Below, in pieces: positions 1 to 6,956 of a DNA stretch of 10,250 bases. Position 1 is the stretch's first letter; each line of letters begins with the position of its first letter. The notes under the pieces were generated by a model, which worked only from the letters and a program-made list of their open reading frames with translations, searched no databases and had not been told where the DNA came from. The DNA is taken from NCBI GenBank assembly GCA_023475715.1, contig JAMCVO010000752.1, forward strand, positions 1 through 10,250, written 5' to 3'. Origin of the DNA: Actinomycetota bacterium (GTDB lineage Bacteria; Actinomycetota; Humimicrobiia; Humimicrobiales; Humimicrobiaceae). A program made the translations under genes and the position numbers.

Positions 1-8
1 CCCGTGTA

Positions 9-305
9 TTAACAAAGCGGAATCATGGGTATCCCATAATCATGACCCCAACGCCGGCTTGCCAAAGAATCCAAATTTTTACATAAAAATTTTTCAGGAT
101 GGTAATTGGATTTAGGTTCACTAGGTAAAGGTATTACAGCAGCCGGACTTGGCACTACATATGCCAATGCGCCGCGCATCTCACCGCGCCACAATCTGCC
201 CATAAATTCCTTTGTCTCCTTAAATCTGTTCTGGGTAAGCATATCCGGAATATTTATTTTCTTAACGTTAGATTCGGTGGAAACTAGATTTTCTTTATAG
301 CTCAT
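9..305 (-). CDS. URO-D-like protein N-terminal fragment (98 aa), possibly broken
   Basis: The 98-aa product has an N-terminal helix-rich stretch (KETKEFMGRLWRGEMRG, about residues 30-46), a proline-rich strand, and then a segment around residues 70-97 ending in GHDYGIPMIPLC. The general pattern resembles the first ~100 residues of uroporphyrinogen-decarboxylase-like (URO-D/COG0407-type) proteins of about 350 aa, but no catalytic motif is present and the match is from memory of the fold pattern only. The ATG at 303-305 has an AAAGGA ribosome site about 10 bases upstream. Translation stops at TAA (9-11), far short of a full-length family member, and the frame would continue as Tyr-Thr to the window edge. 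It may be a pseudogene, an end-of-contig error, or a short unrelated protein. It is the last gene of the minus-strand cluster, 54 bases after the aldolase. Confidence 0.45.
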   Translation of the reverse strand: MSYKENLVSTESNVKKINIPDMLTQNRFKETKEFMGRLWRGEMRGALAYVVPSPAAVIPLPSEPKSNYHPEKFLCKNLDSLASRRWGHDYGIPMIPLC

Positions 306-359
306 TAGATTTTAATTCCTTTTTTGTTAAAGATTGCTCTAGGGAAATTTTTAGATTAC

Positions 360-1118
360 TTATTCCTTAATTATTTTTGACCTGACCTGTCTGGCATATT
401 CTGATAAATAATCAAAGTCAGTGCTGACCTGCAAAAATTTTATGCCACGGTTAATCATTGCATTTATAAAATTAAAATCTAATGAGCAACCAACTCCTAC
501 ATTTATACCAGCAGAATTTGATTTTGATATAACATGGTCTATTACCGATAAAACCTTTTTATTCATTATATCGCCTGGTATACCAAGTGAATTCGAAAGA
601 TCCATCGGACCTATGATAACAGTATCTAAACCCGGTACCTTTAATATGCTTTCAATATTTTGTACTGCATTTTGATTCTCTATCAGGACAGCAATAAAAA
701 AATCTTCGTTTGTATACTTTATCCAATTTTTATAACTATGATTAGCAGCCATTTTCCCTCCAAAGCCTCTTTTGCCTAATGGCTTAAAACGGCATTGCTC
801 AACAATATTTTTCACATCTTCGCTGGATTCTATTTGCGGTACAATGATACCGCTTGCCCCAGAATCAATAATGGGTTTAATGTTAGAATCATGAAGGCTG
901 GTAACACGTACGAGAGTTGGCAATTCTTTCAAACGTGCCGCTAAAAAATAAGAATATACCACTTGCGGATTTACTAACACATGTTCCATTTCTATCCATA
1001 AAAAATCCACATGATTTGCAACAGCTTCTATTACATAAGGATCAGAAATAATAATAGCAGGTCCGATACAATATTTTTTTGATGCAATTTTTTCTCGTAA
1101 CTTTACAATCGGTTCCAT
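360..1118 (-). CDS. HpcH/HpaI-family class II aldolase (2-keto-3-deoxy acid aldolase type)
   Basis: This 252-aa protein has the full signature of the HpcH/HpaI aldolase/citrate lyase TIM-barrel family. Numbered from the ATG start, it has the catalytic-type His46 in IEMEH, substrate-binding Arg71 in LVRV, the GKRGFGG loop near 115-121, and metal-ligand candidates Glu147 (LIEN) and Asp173 (GPMDLS). These correspond closely to His45, Arg70, Glu149 and Asp175 of E. coli HpcH. The family cleaves 2-keto-3-deoxy or 4-hydroxy-2-oxo acids to pyruvate and an aldehyde in the cytoplasm, using a divalent metal; the substrate here is not identifiable. An in-frame TTG at 1127 is possible, but it would directly abut the AGAAGG site at 1128-1133, so ATG at 1118 is preferred. 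The gene lies 47 bases after the SDR gene, consistent with one operon handling a sugar-acid type substrate. Confidence 0.9.
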   Translation of the reverse strand: MEPIVKLREKIASKKYCIGPAIIISDPYVIEAVANHVDFLWIEMEHVLVNPQVVYSYFLAARLKELPTLVRVTSLHDSNIKPIIDSGASGIIVPQIESSEDVKNIVEQCRFKPLGKRGFGGKMAANHSYKNWIKYTNEDFFIAVLIENQNAVQNIESILKVPGLDTVIIGPMDLSNSLGIPGDIMNKKVLSVIDHVISKSNSAGINVGVGCSLDFNFINAMINRGIKFLQVSTDFDYLSEYARQVRSKIIKE

Positions 1119-1127
1119 TGAGACCAA

Positions 1128-1133
1128 CCTTCT
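1128..1133 (-). promoter_or_regulatory. Ribosome binding site deciding the aldolase start
   Basis: On the minus strand AGAAGG lies nine bases upstream of ATG 1118 and zero bases upstream of TTG 1127. The spacing supports the ATG as the true start and removes three residues from the longest reading. Confidence 0.6.
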
Positions 1134-1165
1134 TTCAGTTTTTAATTTTTATAATGAAATTCCCT

Positions 1166-1927
1166 TTATCCCATCCTTAAGCCACCATTTACTGAAATTA
1201 TTTCTCCGGTAATATAAGAAGCATCCTCCGTACAGAGAAAAGACACCACCCCGGCTACTTCTTCCGGATTACCCAGTCTTAGTAGTGGTGTAGTTTGTCT
1301 TATTTTCTCAAGAGTCTCTGCAGTATTTGTCCGCTCATGCAAAGGCGTGAGTATTACTCCGGGAGCAATTGCATTTGCCGTGATATTAAATGGCCCAAGC
1401 TCTTTTGCTAAAGCTCTTGTAAAAGCCTCGACTCCTCCCTTGGAAGCAGCATAGTGTGATGCTCCAGGTCCTCCCCCGCTTCTTGCTGAAATAGAACTTA
1501 TATTAATAATTGTTCCTTTTTTTATTTTCTTCATACCTGGAATACAATATTTTGAACATAAAAATACACTTCTTAAATTAACTGACATAACCTTATCCCA
1601 TACCTCTACTTCCAATTGGTCAATTGGAGCACCGCCAAACACATCACCGGCATTATTTACAAGAATATCTATAGGCTGGTTAAAGTACTTGGTTACTTCC
1701 TCAACTATGTTCTTAATTTCAGTTTCATTGGAAACATCCATTTTTTTTATTATTACTTCACCATGACCTTTATTTTTAAGTTTTAACTGTAGTTCCTTAG
1801 CTTTAGATTCACTTTTGTTAAAGCAGCATACAACTTTTATTTTTTCTCTTGCCAGTCTTTCAACAATTGCAGCACCTATACCTGTTGCGCCTCCGGTTAC
1901 CATTGCCAATCTTTGAAGATCGCTCAT
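1166..1927 (-). CDS. Short-chain dehydrogenase/reductase (classical SDR)
   Basis: This 253-aa protein is a complete classical SDR. It has the glycine-rich cofactor motif TGGATGIG at 11-18, the MDV acidic motif at 63-65, NNAG at 91-94, catalytic Asn117, Ser145 in NISS, and Tyr159-x3-Lys163 in YAASK, with the family C-terminal end ITGEIISVNGG. The length is typical. It would oxidise or reduce an alcohol/ketone with NAD(H) or NADP(H) in the cytoplasm. It looks most like FabG/gluconate-5-dehydrogenase type enzymes, and in this operon a role as a sugar or hydroxy-acid dehydrogenase feeding the neighbouring aldolase is an inference. No acidic residue is obvious at the end of the second strand (VVCCFNKSE), and the nearby lysines could favour NADP. 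ATG 1925-1927 follows a purine-rich GGGCGGTG site. It is preceded by a ~330-bp gap. Confidence 0.92.
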   Translation of the reverse strand: MSDLQRLAMVTGGATGIGAAIVERLAREKIKVVCCFNKSESKAKELQLKLKNKGHGEVIIKKMDVSNETEIKNIVEEVTKYFNQPIDILVNNAGDVFGGAPIDQLEVEVWDKVMSVNLRSVFLCSKYCIPGMKKIKKGTIINISSISARSGGGPGASHYAASKGGVEAFTRALAKELGPFNITANAIAPGVILTPLHERTNTAETLEKIRQTTPLLRLGNPEEVAGVVSFLCTEDASYITGEIISVNGGLRMG

Positions 1928-2091
1928 TACGTTTTCACCGCCCTTTTTTTTAATTCTTTAAGTACCTCTTGAAAATACTTTAATTAATTTAAATTTTTTG
2001 CTTATTAAGATTTTTATAAATTTTAGTAACAACTAAGATGAACAAATATAAATTACCCTTCATCAGGAAGTATATCCAGAAAATCATTTAT
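1928..2091. other. AT-rich gap upstream of the SDR gene
   Basis: No gene is visible here. The stretch is mostly A and T and carries the SDR ribosome site. Near 1960-1981 there is a weak AAGTA...TACTT inverted repeat with a ~10-base loop and no convincing T-run, so it is not called a terminator. No clear -35/-10 pair was found; the SDR and aldolase genes could be read through from the aminotransferase upstream. Confidence 0.4.
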
Positions 2092-2211
2092 CTAATAATT
2101 ATACTCATATCTATATTTTTTCCATGCTTCAATCATTTTTAAAACATCTTCCCATTTAACTTCTACATAAAGACCTGCTACCGTGTACAACACAAGACCG
2201 CATTCCTGAGG
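2092..2211 (-). pseudogene. Short coding remnant between the SDR and aminotransferase genes
   Basis: On the minus strand one frame gives 39 protein-like residues between two TAG codons (2212-2214 and 2092-2094): the start is PQECGLVLYTV and later parts are YVEVKWEDVLKMIEAW and KKYRYEYNY. The composition, with acidic and aromatic residues and an amphipathic helix, looks coding, unlike the other frames. The same frame continues past the TAG as INDFLDILPDEG before a TAA at about 2053-2055, and an upstream segment GLNNLKNI precedes the first TAG. A GTG at 2191-2193 with an AGGA about ten bases upstream could start a 33-aa peptide. I read it as a decayed C-terminal gene end. The family is not recognised. 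Confidence 0.4.
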
Positions 2212-2255
2212 CTAAATATTTTTCAAATTGTTTAACCCCAAAGAAAAGTTTTTAA

Positions 2256-3641
2256 TTATTTAATTTCATCAACACATTCTGACAATGCCTGCTCTATTAC
2301 ATTTAAACCCTCAAGCAATGCATCTTCTGTAATGCAAAGCGGAGGAGCTATCTTTATAGTACTTCTTGGCCAGGTTGGAAGAAGAAGCAGCCCCAATTCC
2401 ATACATCTTTTTATAACTTTTTCAGCAAGTTCTGCATTCATTCTATTAGTATTGCCATCAGTTATGTAAATAGCTTGAACCAGTCCAATTCCATTTATAC
2501 CACCTACATAATCAGGGTATTTTTTTTGCAAGTTTTTAAGAGCCTTGTTTGCCGTTTCGCCTAACTTTTCAGCATTTTCAACAAGTTTGCCTTCTGAAAT
2601 TGCCTTTATGTTTCCAATAGTCGCGGCACAGCATAATGTATTACCTGTATGAGTGCTGCTCATTTCTCCATGTACCGGTAAATCCATAATTTCACTGCGG
2701 CCTGCAATACCAGACATTGGCAAGCAAGAAGTCATACCTTTTCCCATTGTGATTAAATCAGCTTCAATACCATAATGTTCAAATCCAAACCACTTGCCTG
2801 TTCTCCCAAAACCTGCCTGCATTTCATCAAAAATGATTAATATATTATTTTTTCTGCTCCACTTATATAATTCCTGGATATAGTCCATAGGCATGTATGC
2901 TACAGTAGGACCCTGGAATGTCTCAGTAATTACTCCGGCTATGTCTTTTTCACAAATATTTTTCTCCATTATATATTCAAGCGTTTTCCGGAAACATTCT
3001 TTCCCGCAATTTTTATATTTTTCCTTTCCCCATGGACACCTGAAGCATTCCGGGAATGGAATATGCAAAAACCCTTCAGGTTTTATACCCATCCAATCCT
3101 GTTGATCCATAAAGCCTCCTGCCATTTGTGCCCCCATTGTTCTTCCATGAAAGGAGTTAAAATAAGAAAGAATAATATACTTGCTTTTTGAGATTTTCAG
3201 CCCATTCATTCGTGTTAGTTTTATGGCACCTTCAACTGCTTCAGAACCAGTTGTTAAAAGGAAAATCTTATTAAGATATGCTGGAATTATTTCTTTAAGC
3301 ATTTTAATTAGCTCTAAACGAATTTTTGAGGGATTACAATAATTAAACCACAAATTAGAATCAATCTGTTTTTTAATAAGTTCTCCTATTATATTATTGG
3401 AATGACCTGCGTTTGTCAGAACTACAGCAGAACTAAAATCGATCCATTTATTTCCATAAGGATCCATTACTTCAAACCCTTTTGCTCTATCCCAAACTAC
3501 AGGCAGAAATCCTGCCATGGAACGAGGCTCATTTTGCTCTAATTCCTGTAGTATCGCAATAGAATCAGGATGCGGAATTTGTGAAATTATTCTTCTATGG
3601 GCTGTTTCAATTTTACTTGCTTCATTTGTTTTTTTATTCAT
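2256..3641 (-). CDS. Class III PLP-dependent aminotransferase (GABA/ornithine transaminase-like) with a cysteine-rich insert
   Basis: This 461-aa protein is a fold-type I, class III aminotransferase. It shows TTGSEAVEGAIK at 130-141, FHGRTMGA at 164-171, TETFQG at 239-244, the PLP-binding IIFDEMQAGFGRTG at 269-282 with Asp272, and the Schiff-base Lys301 in MGKGM. The family moves an amino group from a terminal or alpha amine to an acceptor such as 2-oxoglutarate or pyruvate. Some members with this layout act as amino-acid racemases. Residues 197-216 add four cysteines (199, 202, 212, 216) in a C-x2-C...C-x3-C arrangement, recalling archaeal-type members. The gene starts four bases after the VOC stop and its AAAGG ribosome site lies inside the VOC end, so the two are translationally coupled. 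ATG at 3639-3641 is clear. The substrate is unknown. Confidence 0.92.
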   Translation of the reverse strand: MNKKTNEASKIETAHRRIISQIPHPDSIAILQELEQNEPRSMAGFLPVVWDRAKGFEVMDPYGNKWIDFSSAVVLTNAGHSNNIIGELIKKQIDSNLWFNYCNPSKIRLELIKMLKEIIPAYLNKIFLLTTGSEAVEGAIKLTRMNGLKISKSKYIILSYFNSFHGRTMGAQMAGGFMDQQDWMGIKPEGFLHIPFPECFRCPWGKEKYKNCGKECFRKTLEYIMEKNICEKDIAGVITETFQGPTVAYMPMDYIQELYKWSRKNNILIIFDEMQAGFGRTGKWFGFEHYGIEADLITMGKGMTSCLPMSGIAGRSEIMDLPVHGEMSSTHTGNTLCCAATIGNIKAISEGKLVENAEKLGETANKALKNLQKKYPDYVGGINGIGLVQAIYITDGNTNRMNAELAEKVIKRCMELGLLLLPTWPRSTIKIAPPLCITEDALLEGLNVIEQALSECVDEIK

Positions 3642-3645
3642 CTTT

Positions 3646-4083
3646 TTAGCCTTTCATAATTTGAACAATTTCTAACAAATTACCTTCGGGATCACGGGCA
3701 AAAAAAACTTTTGCCGTACCCTCTGGATTTAGGATGGGCTCGCTTAAGGTCTCGCAATTATTTTCGTGCAGGATATTCCATACCTTTTTACAATCATCTA
3801 CTGTAAATGCTATATGCCTGATACCGGCATCACAAAGTTTATTATTGTTGTTAGAAATACAGGGATTTCCCTCATCTTTTAATAATTCAATCATCGAGCC
3901 GTCGGGTGCTACCAGTTTTATCATATGCAGTTTTACATTATCTAAGTTTTGCAGCTCATTGATAAATTTACCTTTCTCCCAAAAGTCCTCCCTTACCCTT
4001 AAACCCATAATATCTCTCCAAAATTGCAGGTTCTTTTCAATATCTTTTACTACAATTCCAACATGTCTGATAGCTTTTATCAA
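3646..4083 (-). CDS. VOC-superfamily protein (glyoxalase/methylmalonyl-CoA epimerase-like)
   Basis: This 145-aa protein has the two paired beta-alpha-beta-beta-beta modules of the vicinal oxygen chelate fold. The first begins IRHVGIVVKDIEKNLQFW and the second IRHIAFTVDD. Four metal-ligand candidates fall where expected: His7, Glu66 (MIELL), His90 and Glu138 (NLLEIV). The DPEGNLLEIV ending is typical. Members include glyoxalase I, methylmalonyl-CoA epimerase and ring-cleaving dioxygenases; the layout and length are closest to the epimerase/lyase group, and the actual reaction is unknown. The start codon is TTG (4081-4083), supported by GAGGAG nine bases upstream and by the conserved fold beginning at residue 4. 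It lies 22 bases after the glycosidase-like gene and four bases before the aminotransferase, so the three form one transcript. Confidence 0.88.
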   Translation of the reverse strand: MIKAIRHVGIVVKDIEKNLQFWRDIMGLRVREDFWEKGKFINELQNLDNVKLHMIKLVAPDGSMIELLKDEGNPCISNNNNKLCDAGIRHIAFTVDDCKKVWNILHENNCETLSEPILNPEGTAKVFFARDPEGNLLEIVQIMKG

Positions 4084-4092
4084 TTTACTTTT

Positions 4093-4098
4093 CTCCTC
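4093..4098 (-). promoter_or_regulatory. Ribosome binding site supporting the TTG start of the VOC gene
   Basis: The minus strand reads GAGGAG nine bases before TTG 4083. No in-frame ATG or GTG gives a better-spaced site, so the rare start codon is likely real. Confidence 0.65.
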
Positions 4099-4105
4099 AT
4101 TAATT

Positions 4106-5989
4106 TTATTTATCTTTTTTCATCTGATCTAATATTCCGGCATTGGGATTATCGCGATAATAATCGCAATCTACCAATTCGGTCATTCCATATCCCCATT
4201 TATCGTCCAGTTTAGGCAGAGACTCAAAATATTTCTCCAGCCGTGGTTTTCGGAGTTCGCTTCTGAGATCATTTGCAAATGCAGCAATACTGCTTCCTCC
4301 CGGCCAAGGAATCAGGGACAGTGTATCAGGACTTGGATCCATAGGATCTTCTACCCAACGTGTACCTTTTATATTGCGGCAGGATTCTACCACTTCATCA
4401 ATGCGGGCTTCTGTAAGTTGTCCCAACTTCCAGTCCATGTACATATCCATCTGGGCACGCCACAGAAGGGCATCACTCTTGCGTCCCTCCAGGCTGGTCA
4501 ACGTATACTCATAGACATTCTTGCTCACACTATTTTTGATACCTTTCCAGAGAATTATACTTTTGTCATATAAGTCAAAAGCATCACTTAGCTGACCAAT
4601 AAGTTCAGCCTTTAGCTCTTTAGTAATCGGAACCTTTTTGCCAAAAGCTATCTTTAGATTTGGATCGGCTCTTAGCTCTGCTGCACGCTTAGGACTGTAT
4701 GCATCCACAGGAAGCTCCATTCCCATCATACCGGGCACACGGTCAATGATCATGTAAGGACCACACAGACGGGAATCAAGGTACCACAGAGGTGCCATAA
4801 AGGTATGGAACTGAATCCATCCGCCTTTAAAGTGAGATATCTTAAGGTTAGCTTCCGTTGCTTTTTTTATTACATCTAAAACTACCGAGGCAGTCTCTTT
4901 GCCAAACTGGCTTACCGCCCATTCCTTCATTATTTTTTCGGATTCTGCCTGGGGGTTTTTCATAAAACACTCAAGGGCATACCAGTGAACCATATTAAGA
5001 GGATGTTCCCACGGTTCTTTGGGGTTGGCATTGCACATGAGCCACAGTCCCTGCTGACCTGACTTATTCATTCGCTTAAAAACTTTACTATACCACTCAA
5101 CATCACATAATATCTCTTTGCACAACCCGTTATGGTCATGTCCCATAAGGGTAGCTGTAACAAACGGTGAGTTGCCGTCACTGCCGGGGATTATCTTGTC
5201 CTGAAGGGGATGCTCCGGCCATACCGGATGATGGTCCCAGTAGCGGTCTTTTACTATATGCAAGACATTGGGGAGAAGATCGTCTGTTGTAAGGTTTTTT
5301 TCAAGCTCAACTTCAAGGCTTACACCTGCAGGGTTATCCTGGAGAGGCTCAAAAAACAGCATCATATCATGTTTTGCAAGTATTTCTCCGATGACATTCG
5401 CTCCATCTATTGTTCTTTGACGGCGGGACTTTGACTCGCATACCGGACAGTCGCACATCCAGGGCCCTCCATAGTGAGCCCAGTGCTCGGTAGTACACAT
5501 ACGGTATCCGCCAAGCCCCGGCATCATAGCCGCATCGCGTGCTGCACGCTCACTCCAGTACTGCCTGATGTCAGGGCCATATGGGCAAAGCTTTTTGGAT
5601 TTTAATAGAGTTTTATTCCAGGGACGGGCACTCGGCCAATCAACACTTTTTGATACCTGGCCAAGTCCTATAAGACCATCGGCAGGATCCGGATGCCAGC
5701 CGACTCCTCTCATGAGTTCATTGTATTCTCTTCGAAGAAAAAGGCGTATCCCGTTTTGGAGCAGGTACCTGTTTAGGGCAGCATACGCCCCGGGTTCACC
5801 ATCAGGCTCTCCCCATATATTCAACCCATTATATCCCTGGGCGGCAATAAACTTAACAAAACGCCCAAGTGCTGATGCATCGGAGAGACTGTACCACTGC
5901 CTTGTCTGAAGCATGCTCGGCTCCCTGCTGCTCCAGGCAGATTTATTGGGCTCATGCCAGAGTTCCACAACACGCCATTTTAGATTCAT
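4106..5989 (-). CDS. Large cytoplasmic TIM-barrel glycoside-hydrolase-like protein (GH67-like superfamily, uncharacterised)
   Basis: This 627-aa protein has no signal peptide or membrane segment. Residues 41-60 (GRFVKFIAAQGYNGLNIWGE) resemble the first barrel strand of GH67 alpha-glucuronidase-like enzymes, in which a residue-rich 'ARLLASIGING' element occupies this place. Further in, TTEHW (166-170) and a CDCPVC cysteine triplet (Cys179, 181, 184) recall the C-x-C-x2-C patch of large barrel hydrolases of the GH67/GH20/DUF4838 kind. The later part is tryptophan- and histidine-rich and ends in a helical domain. Hydrolysis of a glycoside or uronide inside the cell is inferred, not shown; the acid/base residues are not assigned. 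The gene is clearly GC-richer than its neighbours (5461-5520 has 37 G/C of 60, against 18 of 60 at 661-720), suggesting separate acquisition. ATG 5987-5989 follows AAGGAAG. It leads the operon. Confidence 0.7.
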   Translation of the reverse strand: MNLKWRVVELWHEPNKSAWSSREPSMLQTRQWYSLSDASALGRFVKFIAAQGYNGLNIWGEPDGEPGAYAALNRYLLQNGIRLFLRREYNELMRGVGWHPDPADGLIGLGQVSKSVDWPSARPWNKTLLKSKKLCPYGPDIRQYWSERAARDAAMMPGLGGYRMCTTEHWAHYGGPWMCDCPVCESKSRRQRTIDGANVIGEILAKHDMMLFFEPLQDNPAGVSLEVELEKNLTTDDLLPNVLHIVKDRYWDHHPVWPEHPLQDKIIPGSDGNSPFVTATLMGHDHNGLCKEILCDVEWYSKVFKRMNKSGQQGLWLMCNANPKEPWEHPLNMVHWYALECFMKNPQAESEKIMKEWAVSQFGKETASVVLDVIKKATEANLKISHFKGGWIQFHTFMAPLWYLDSRLCGPYMIIDRVPGMMGMELPVDAYSPKRAAELRADPNLKIAFGKKVPITKELKAELIGQLSDAFDLYDKSIILWKGIKNSVSKNVYEYTLTSLEGRKSDALLWRAQMDMYMDWKLGQLTEARIDEVVESCRNIKGTRWVEDPMDPSPDTLSLIPWPGGSSIAAFANDLRSELRKPRLEKYFESLPKLDDKWGYGMTELVDCDYYRDNPNAGILDQMKKDK

Positions 5990-6115
5990 TATTGGTTCAC
6001 TTCCTTTTTTCTTACAATAAATAAATTATTCTTTTTTGGGTGATGAATTCTTTATTTGATTTTAATTTCCTTTTAAATTTAACTTTACTAAATAATAAAC
6101 TTGGATTATAGTTTT

Positions 6116-6135
6116 ATATATTATATATAATATAT
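6116..6135. promoter_or_regulatory. Operator-like perfect palindrome at the start site of the glycosidase operon
   Basis: ATATATTATATATAATATAT is a perfect 20-bp palindrome. On the minus strand it starts one base downstream of the -10 box at 6137-6142, so it covers the likely transcription start. It shares an 18-base string (6114-6131) with the palindrome region at 8407-8424. The likely ligand is the adjacent GntR/FCD regulator. Such AT palindromes can also arise by chance in AT-rich DNA. Confidence 0.6.
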
Positions 6136-6136
6136 G

Positions 6137-6165
6137 ATGCTATAATATTTAATATGAAGCGTCAA
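6137..6165 (-). promoter_or_regulatory. Sigma-A-type promoter for the glycosidase-VOC-aminotransferase operon
   Basis: On the minus strand, TTGACG (6160-6165) is followed after 17 bases by TAGCAT (6137-6142). The -35 matches five of six consensus bases and the -10 four of six. The start would be near 6130, about 140 bases before the ATG at 5989. Confidence 0.5.
6138..6146 (+). promoter_or_regulatory. Extended -10 promoter, plus strand, toward gntR
   Basis: TGC followed by a consensus TATAAT forms an extended -10 element at 6138-6146, with a likely start near 6153. No good -35 is needed for this class. It overlaps the minus-strand -10, so the two promoters are back to back and could share the palindrome at 6116-6135. 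Confidence 0.45.
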
Positions 6166-6205
6166 GCCTAAAATGCTAAAAATAGATAATATTTTTATTT
6201 TTTAA

Positions 6206-6233
6206 TTGATATATATAATATATCATATAAAAT
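6206..6233 (+). promoter_or_regulatory. Second gntR promoter with embedded palindrome (autoregulation candidate)
   Basis: TTGATA (6206-6211) and TAAAAT (6228-6233) are 16 bases apart. The palindrome TGATATAT-ATA-ATATATCA occupies 6207-6225, between and over these boxes, and shares TATATAATATAT with the palindrome at 6116-6135. A repressor bound here would block transcription of its own gene. The rest of the 5990-6307 intergenic region shows no other gene. Confidence 0.45.
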
Positions 6234-6307
6234 ATTGTAAAATTCAAATAAAAAGCTTTTTAATTAAAGCCAAAAGAAAATATTATTTAAGGTTATCAAT
6301 ATAAAAG

Positions 6308-6931
6308 ATGGAAAAAAGTTTATTAATAAATAAAAAATTGCTGGCAGAACAAATATACGATGCCCTGAAATCAAGAATATTGGAAGGCAAATATCCAACA
6401 GGCTTCAGACTAAAAGAAAGTATAATTGCAAAAGAATTTGGTGTCAGCAATATACCGGTTCGTGAAGCCTTAAAATATTTAATGTCGCAGGGTTTTATAA
6501 ATATAATCCCGCACAAAGGTGCTGAAGTAGTCAATTTCAGTGATCCGGTTTTTATAAAAAATATTTATGAAACAAGAATAATGATAGAATGTTTTTGTGT
6601 AGAAAATACAATTAGAAACCTGAATCCGGAAATCATTAATAAATTAAAAAGCCTGCTTGAGAGTATAAAAAAACGTGCTGAGATGGGAGACCTGGAAATG
6701 GAACAATCAGACTATACTTTCCACAGAACTATAGTTGAGTCAGCAGGAAACTCTTTTATACTTAATATTTTTAATAATATTCATTTCGTATCACCACTGG
6801 CAACAGCCGATAAAGCATATGACAAACATAAAAAAATATTTGATGCCATAATAGATAAAGATATTGAAAAAGCAAAAAATATAATAAAGGAACATTTGCA
6901 TGAACAAATTATAATACAAATGTCCACGTAA
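6308..6931 (+). CDS. GntR-family transcriptional regulator, FCD (FadR) subfamily
   Basis: This 207-aa protein has an N-terminal winged helix-turn-helix (about 12-76), with the family marks AEQIYDALKSRILEGKYPTG, RLKESIIAKEFGVS and PVREALKYL. An all-helical FCD ligand domain follows (about 80-200). The FCD metal site appears intact: Asp135 and His139 in DYTFHRTIV, His174, and His196. FCD regulators usually bind small carboxylic or sugar acids and release DNA on binding. The gene is divergent from the catabolic operon and convergent with aminotransferase IV, whose stop lies 25 bases away; no hairpin terminator is visible between them. Its ribosome site is weak (AAGG is about 15 bases upstream of ATG), suggesting low expression. 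It probably represses the nearby promoters carrying AT palindromes. Confidence 0.92.
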   Translation: MEKSLLINKKLLAEQIYDALKSRILEGKYPTGFRLKESIIAKEFGVSNIPVREALKYLMSQGFINIIPHKGAEVVNFSDPVFIKNIYETRIMIECFCVENTIRNLNPEIINKLKSLLESIKKRAEMGDLEMEQSDYTFHRTIVESAGNSFILNIFNNIHFVSPLATADKAYDKHKKIFDAIIDKDIEKAKNIIKEHLHEQIIIQMST

Positions 6932-6956
6932 TTAAAAACCTGACTAATATGACAAA

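Larger units (their letters stand above)
6060..6186. repeat. 127-bp direct repeat, copy 1 (bidirectional promoter module)
   Basis: These 127 bases are repeated without mismatch at 10124-10250, in the same orientation, at an offset of 4064. The left boundary is sharp (A at 6059 against T at 10123). The right boundary cannot be seen because the window ends. The copy contains a minus-strand promoter, a plus-strand extended -10, and a 20-bp palindrome, and it sits between the glycosidase-like gene and the GntR gene. Confidence 0.97.

Noticed and set aside
106..300. Open frame on the plus strand opposite the URO-D-like fragment
   Set aside because: It is a reverse-strand shadow with no ribosome site or family resemblance; the minus-strand frame has a proper start.
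2092..2214. Pyrrolysine-containing protein at the TAG codons
   Set aside because: The frame does not resemble methylamine methyltransferases, has no clear start, and short decayed genes are frequent nearby.
3734..4132. 132-codon plus-strand frame over the VOC gene
   Set aside because: Its serine/phenylalanine-rich composition is typical of antisense reading of a real gene, and the minus strand carries all four VOC metal ligands.
6116..6135. AT palindrome as a rho-independent terminator
   Set aside because: It has no GC in the stem and no following U-run, and it sits over a transcription start, so an operator is more likely.
6060..6186. Insertion sequence or MITE as the source of the 127-bp repeat
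   Set aside because: There are no terminal inverted repeats at the visible left boundary, no target-site duplication, and no transposase; promoter elements explain its content better.
6932..6956. Bidirectional terminator between the convergent gntR and aminotransferase IV genes
   Set aside because: The 25 bases contain no stable inverted repeat.
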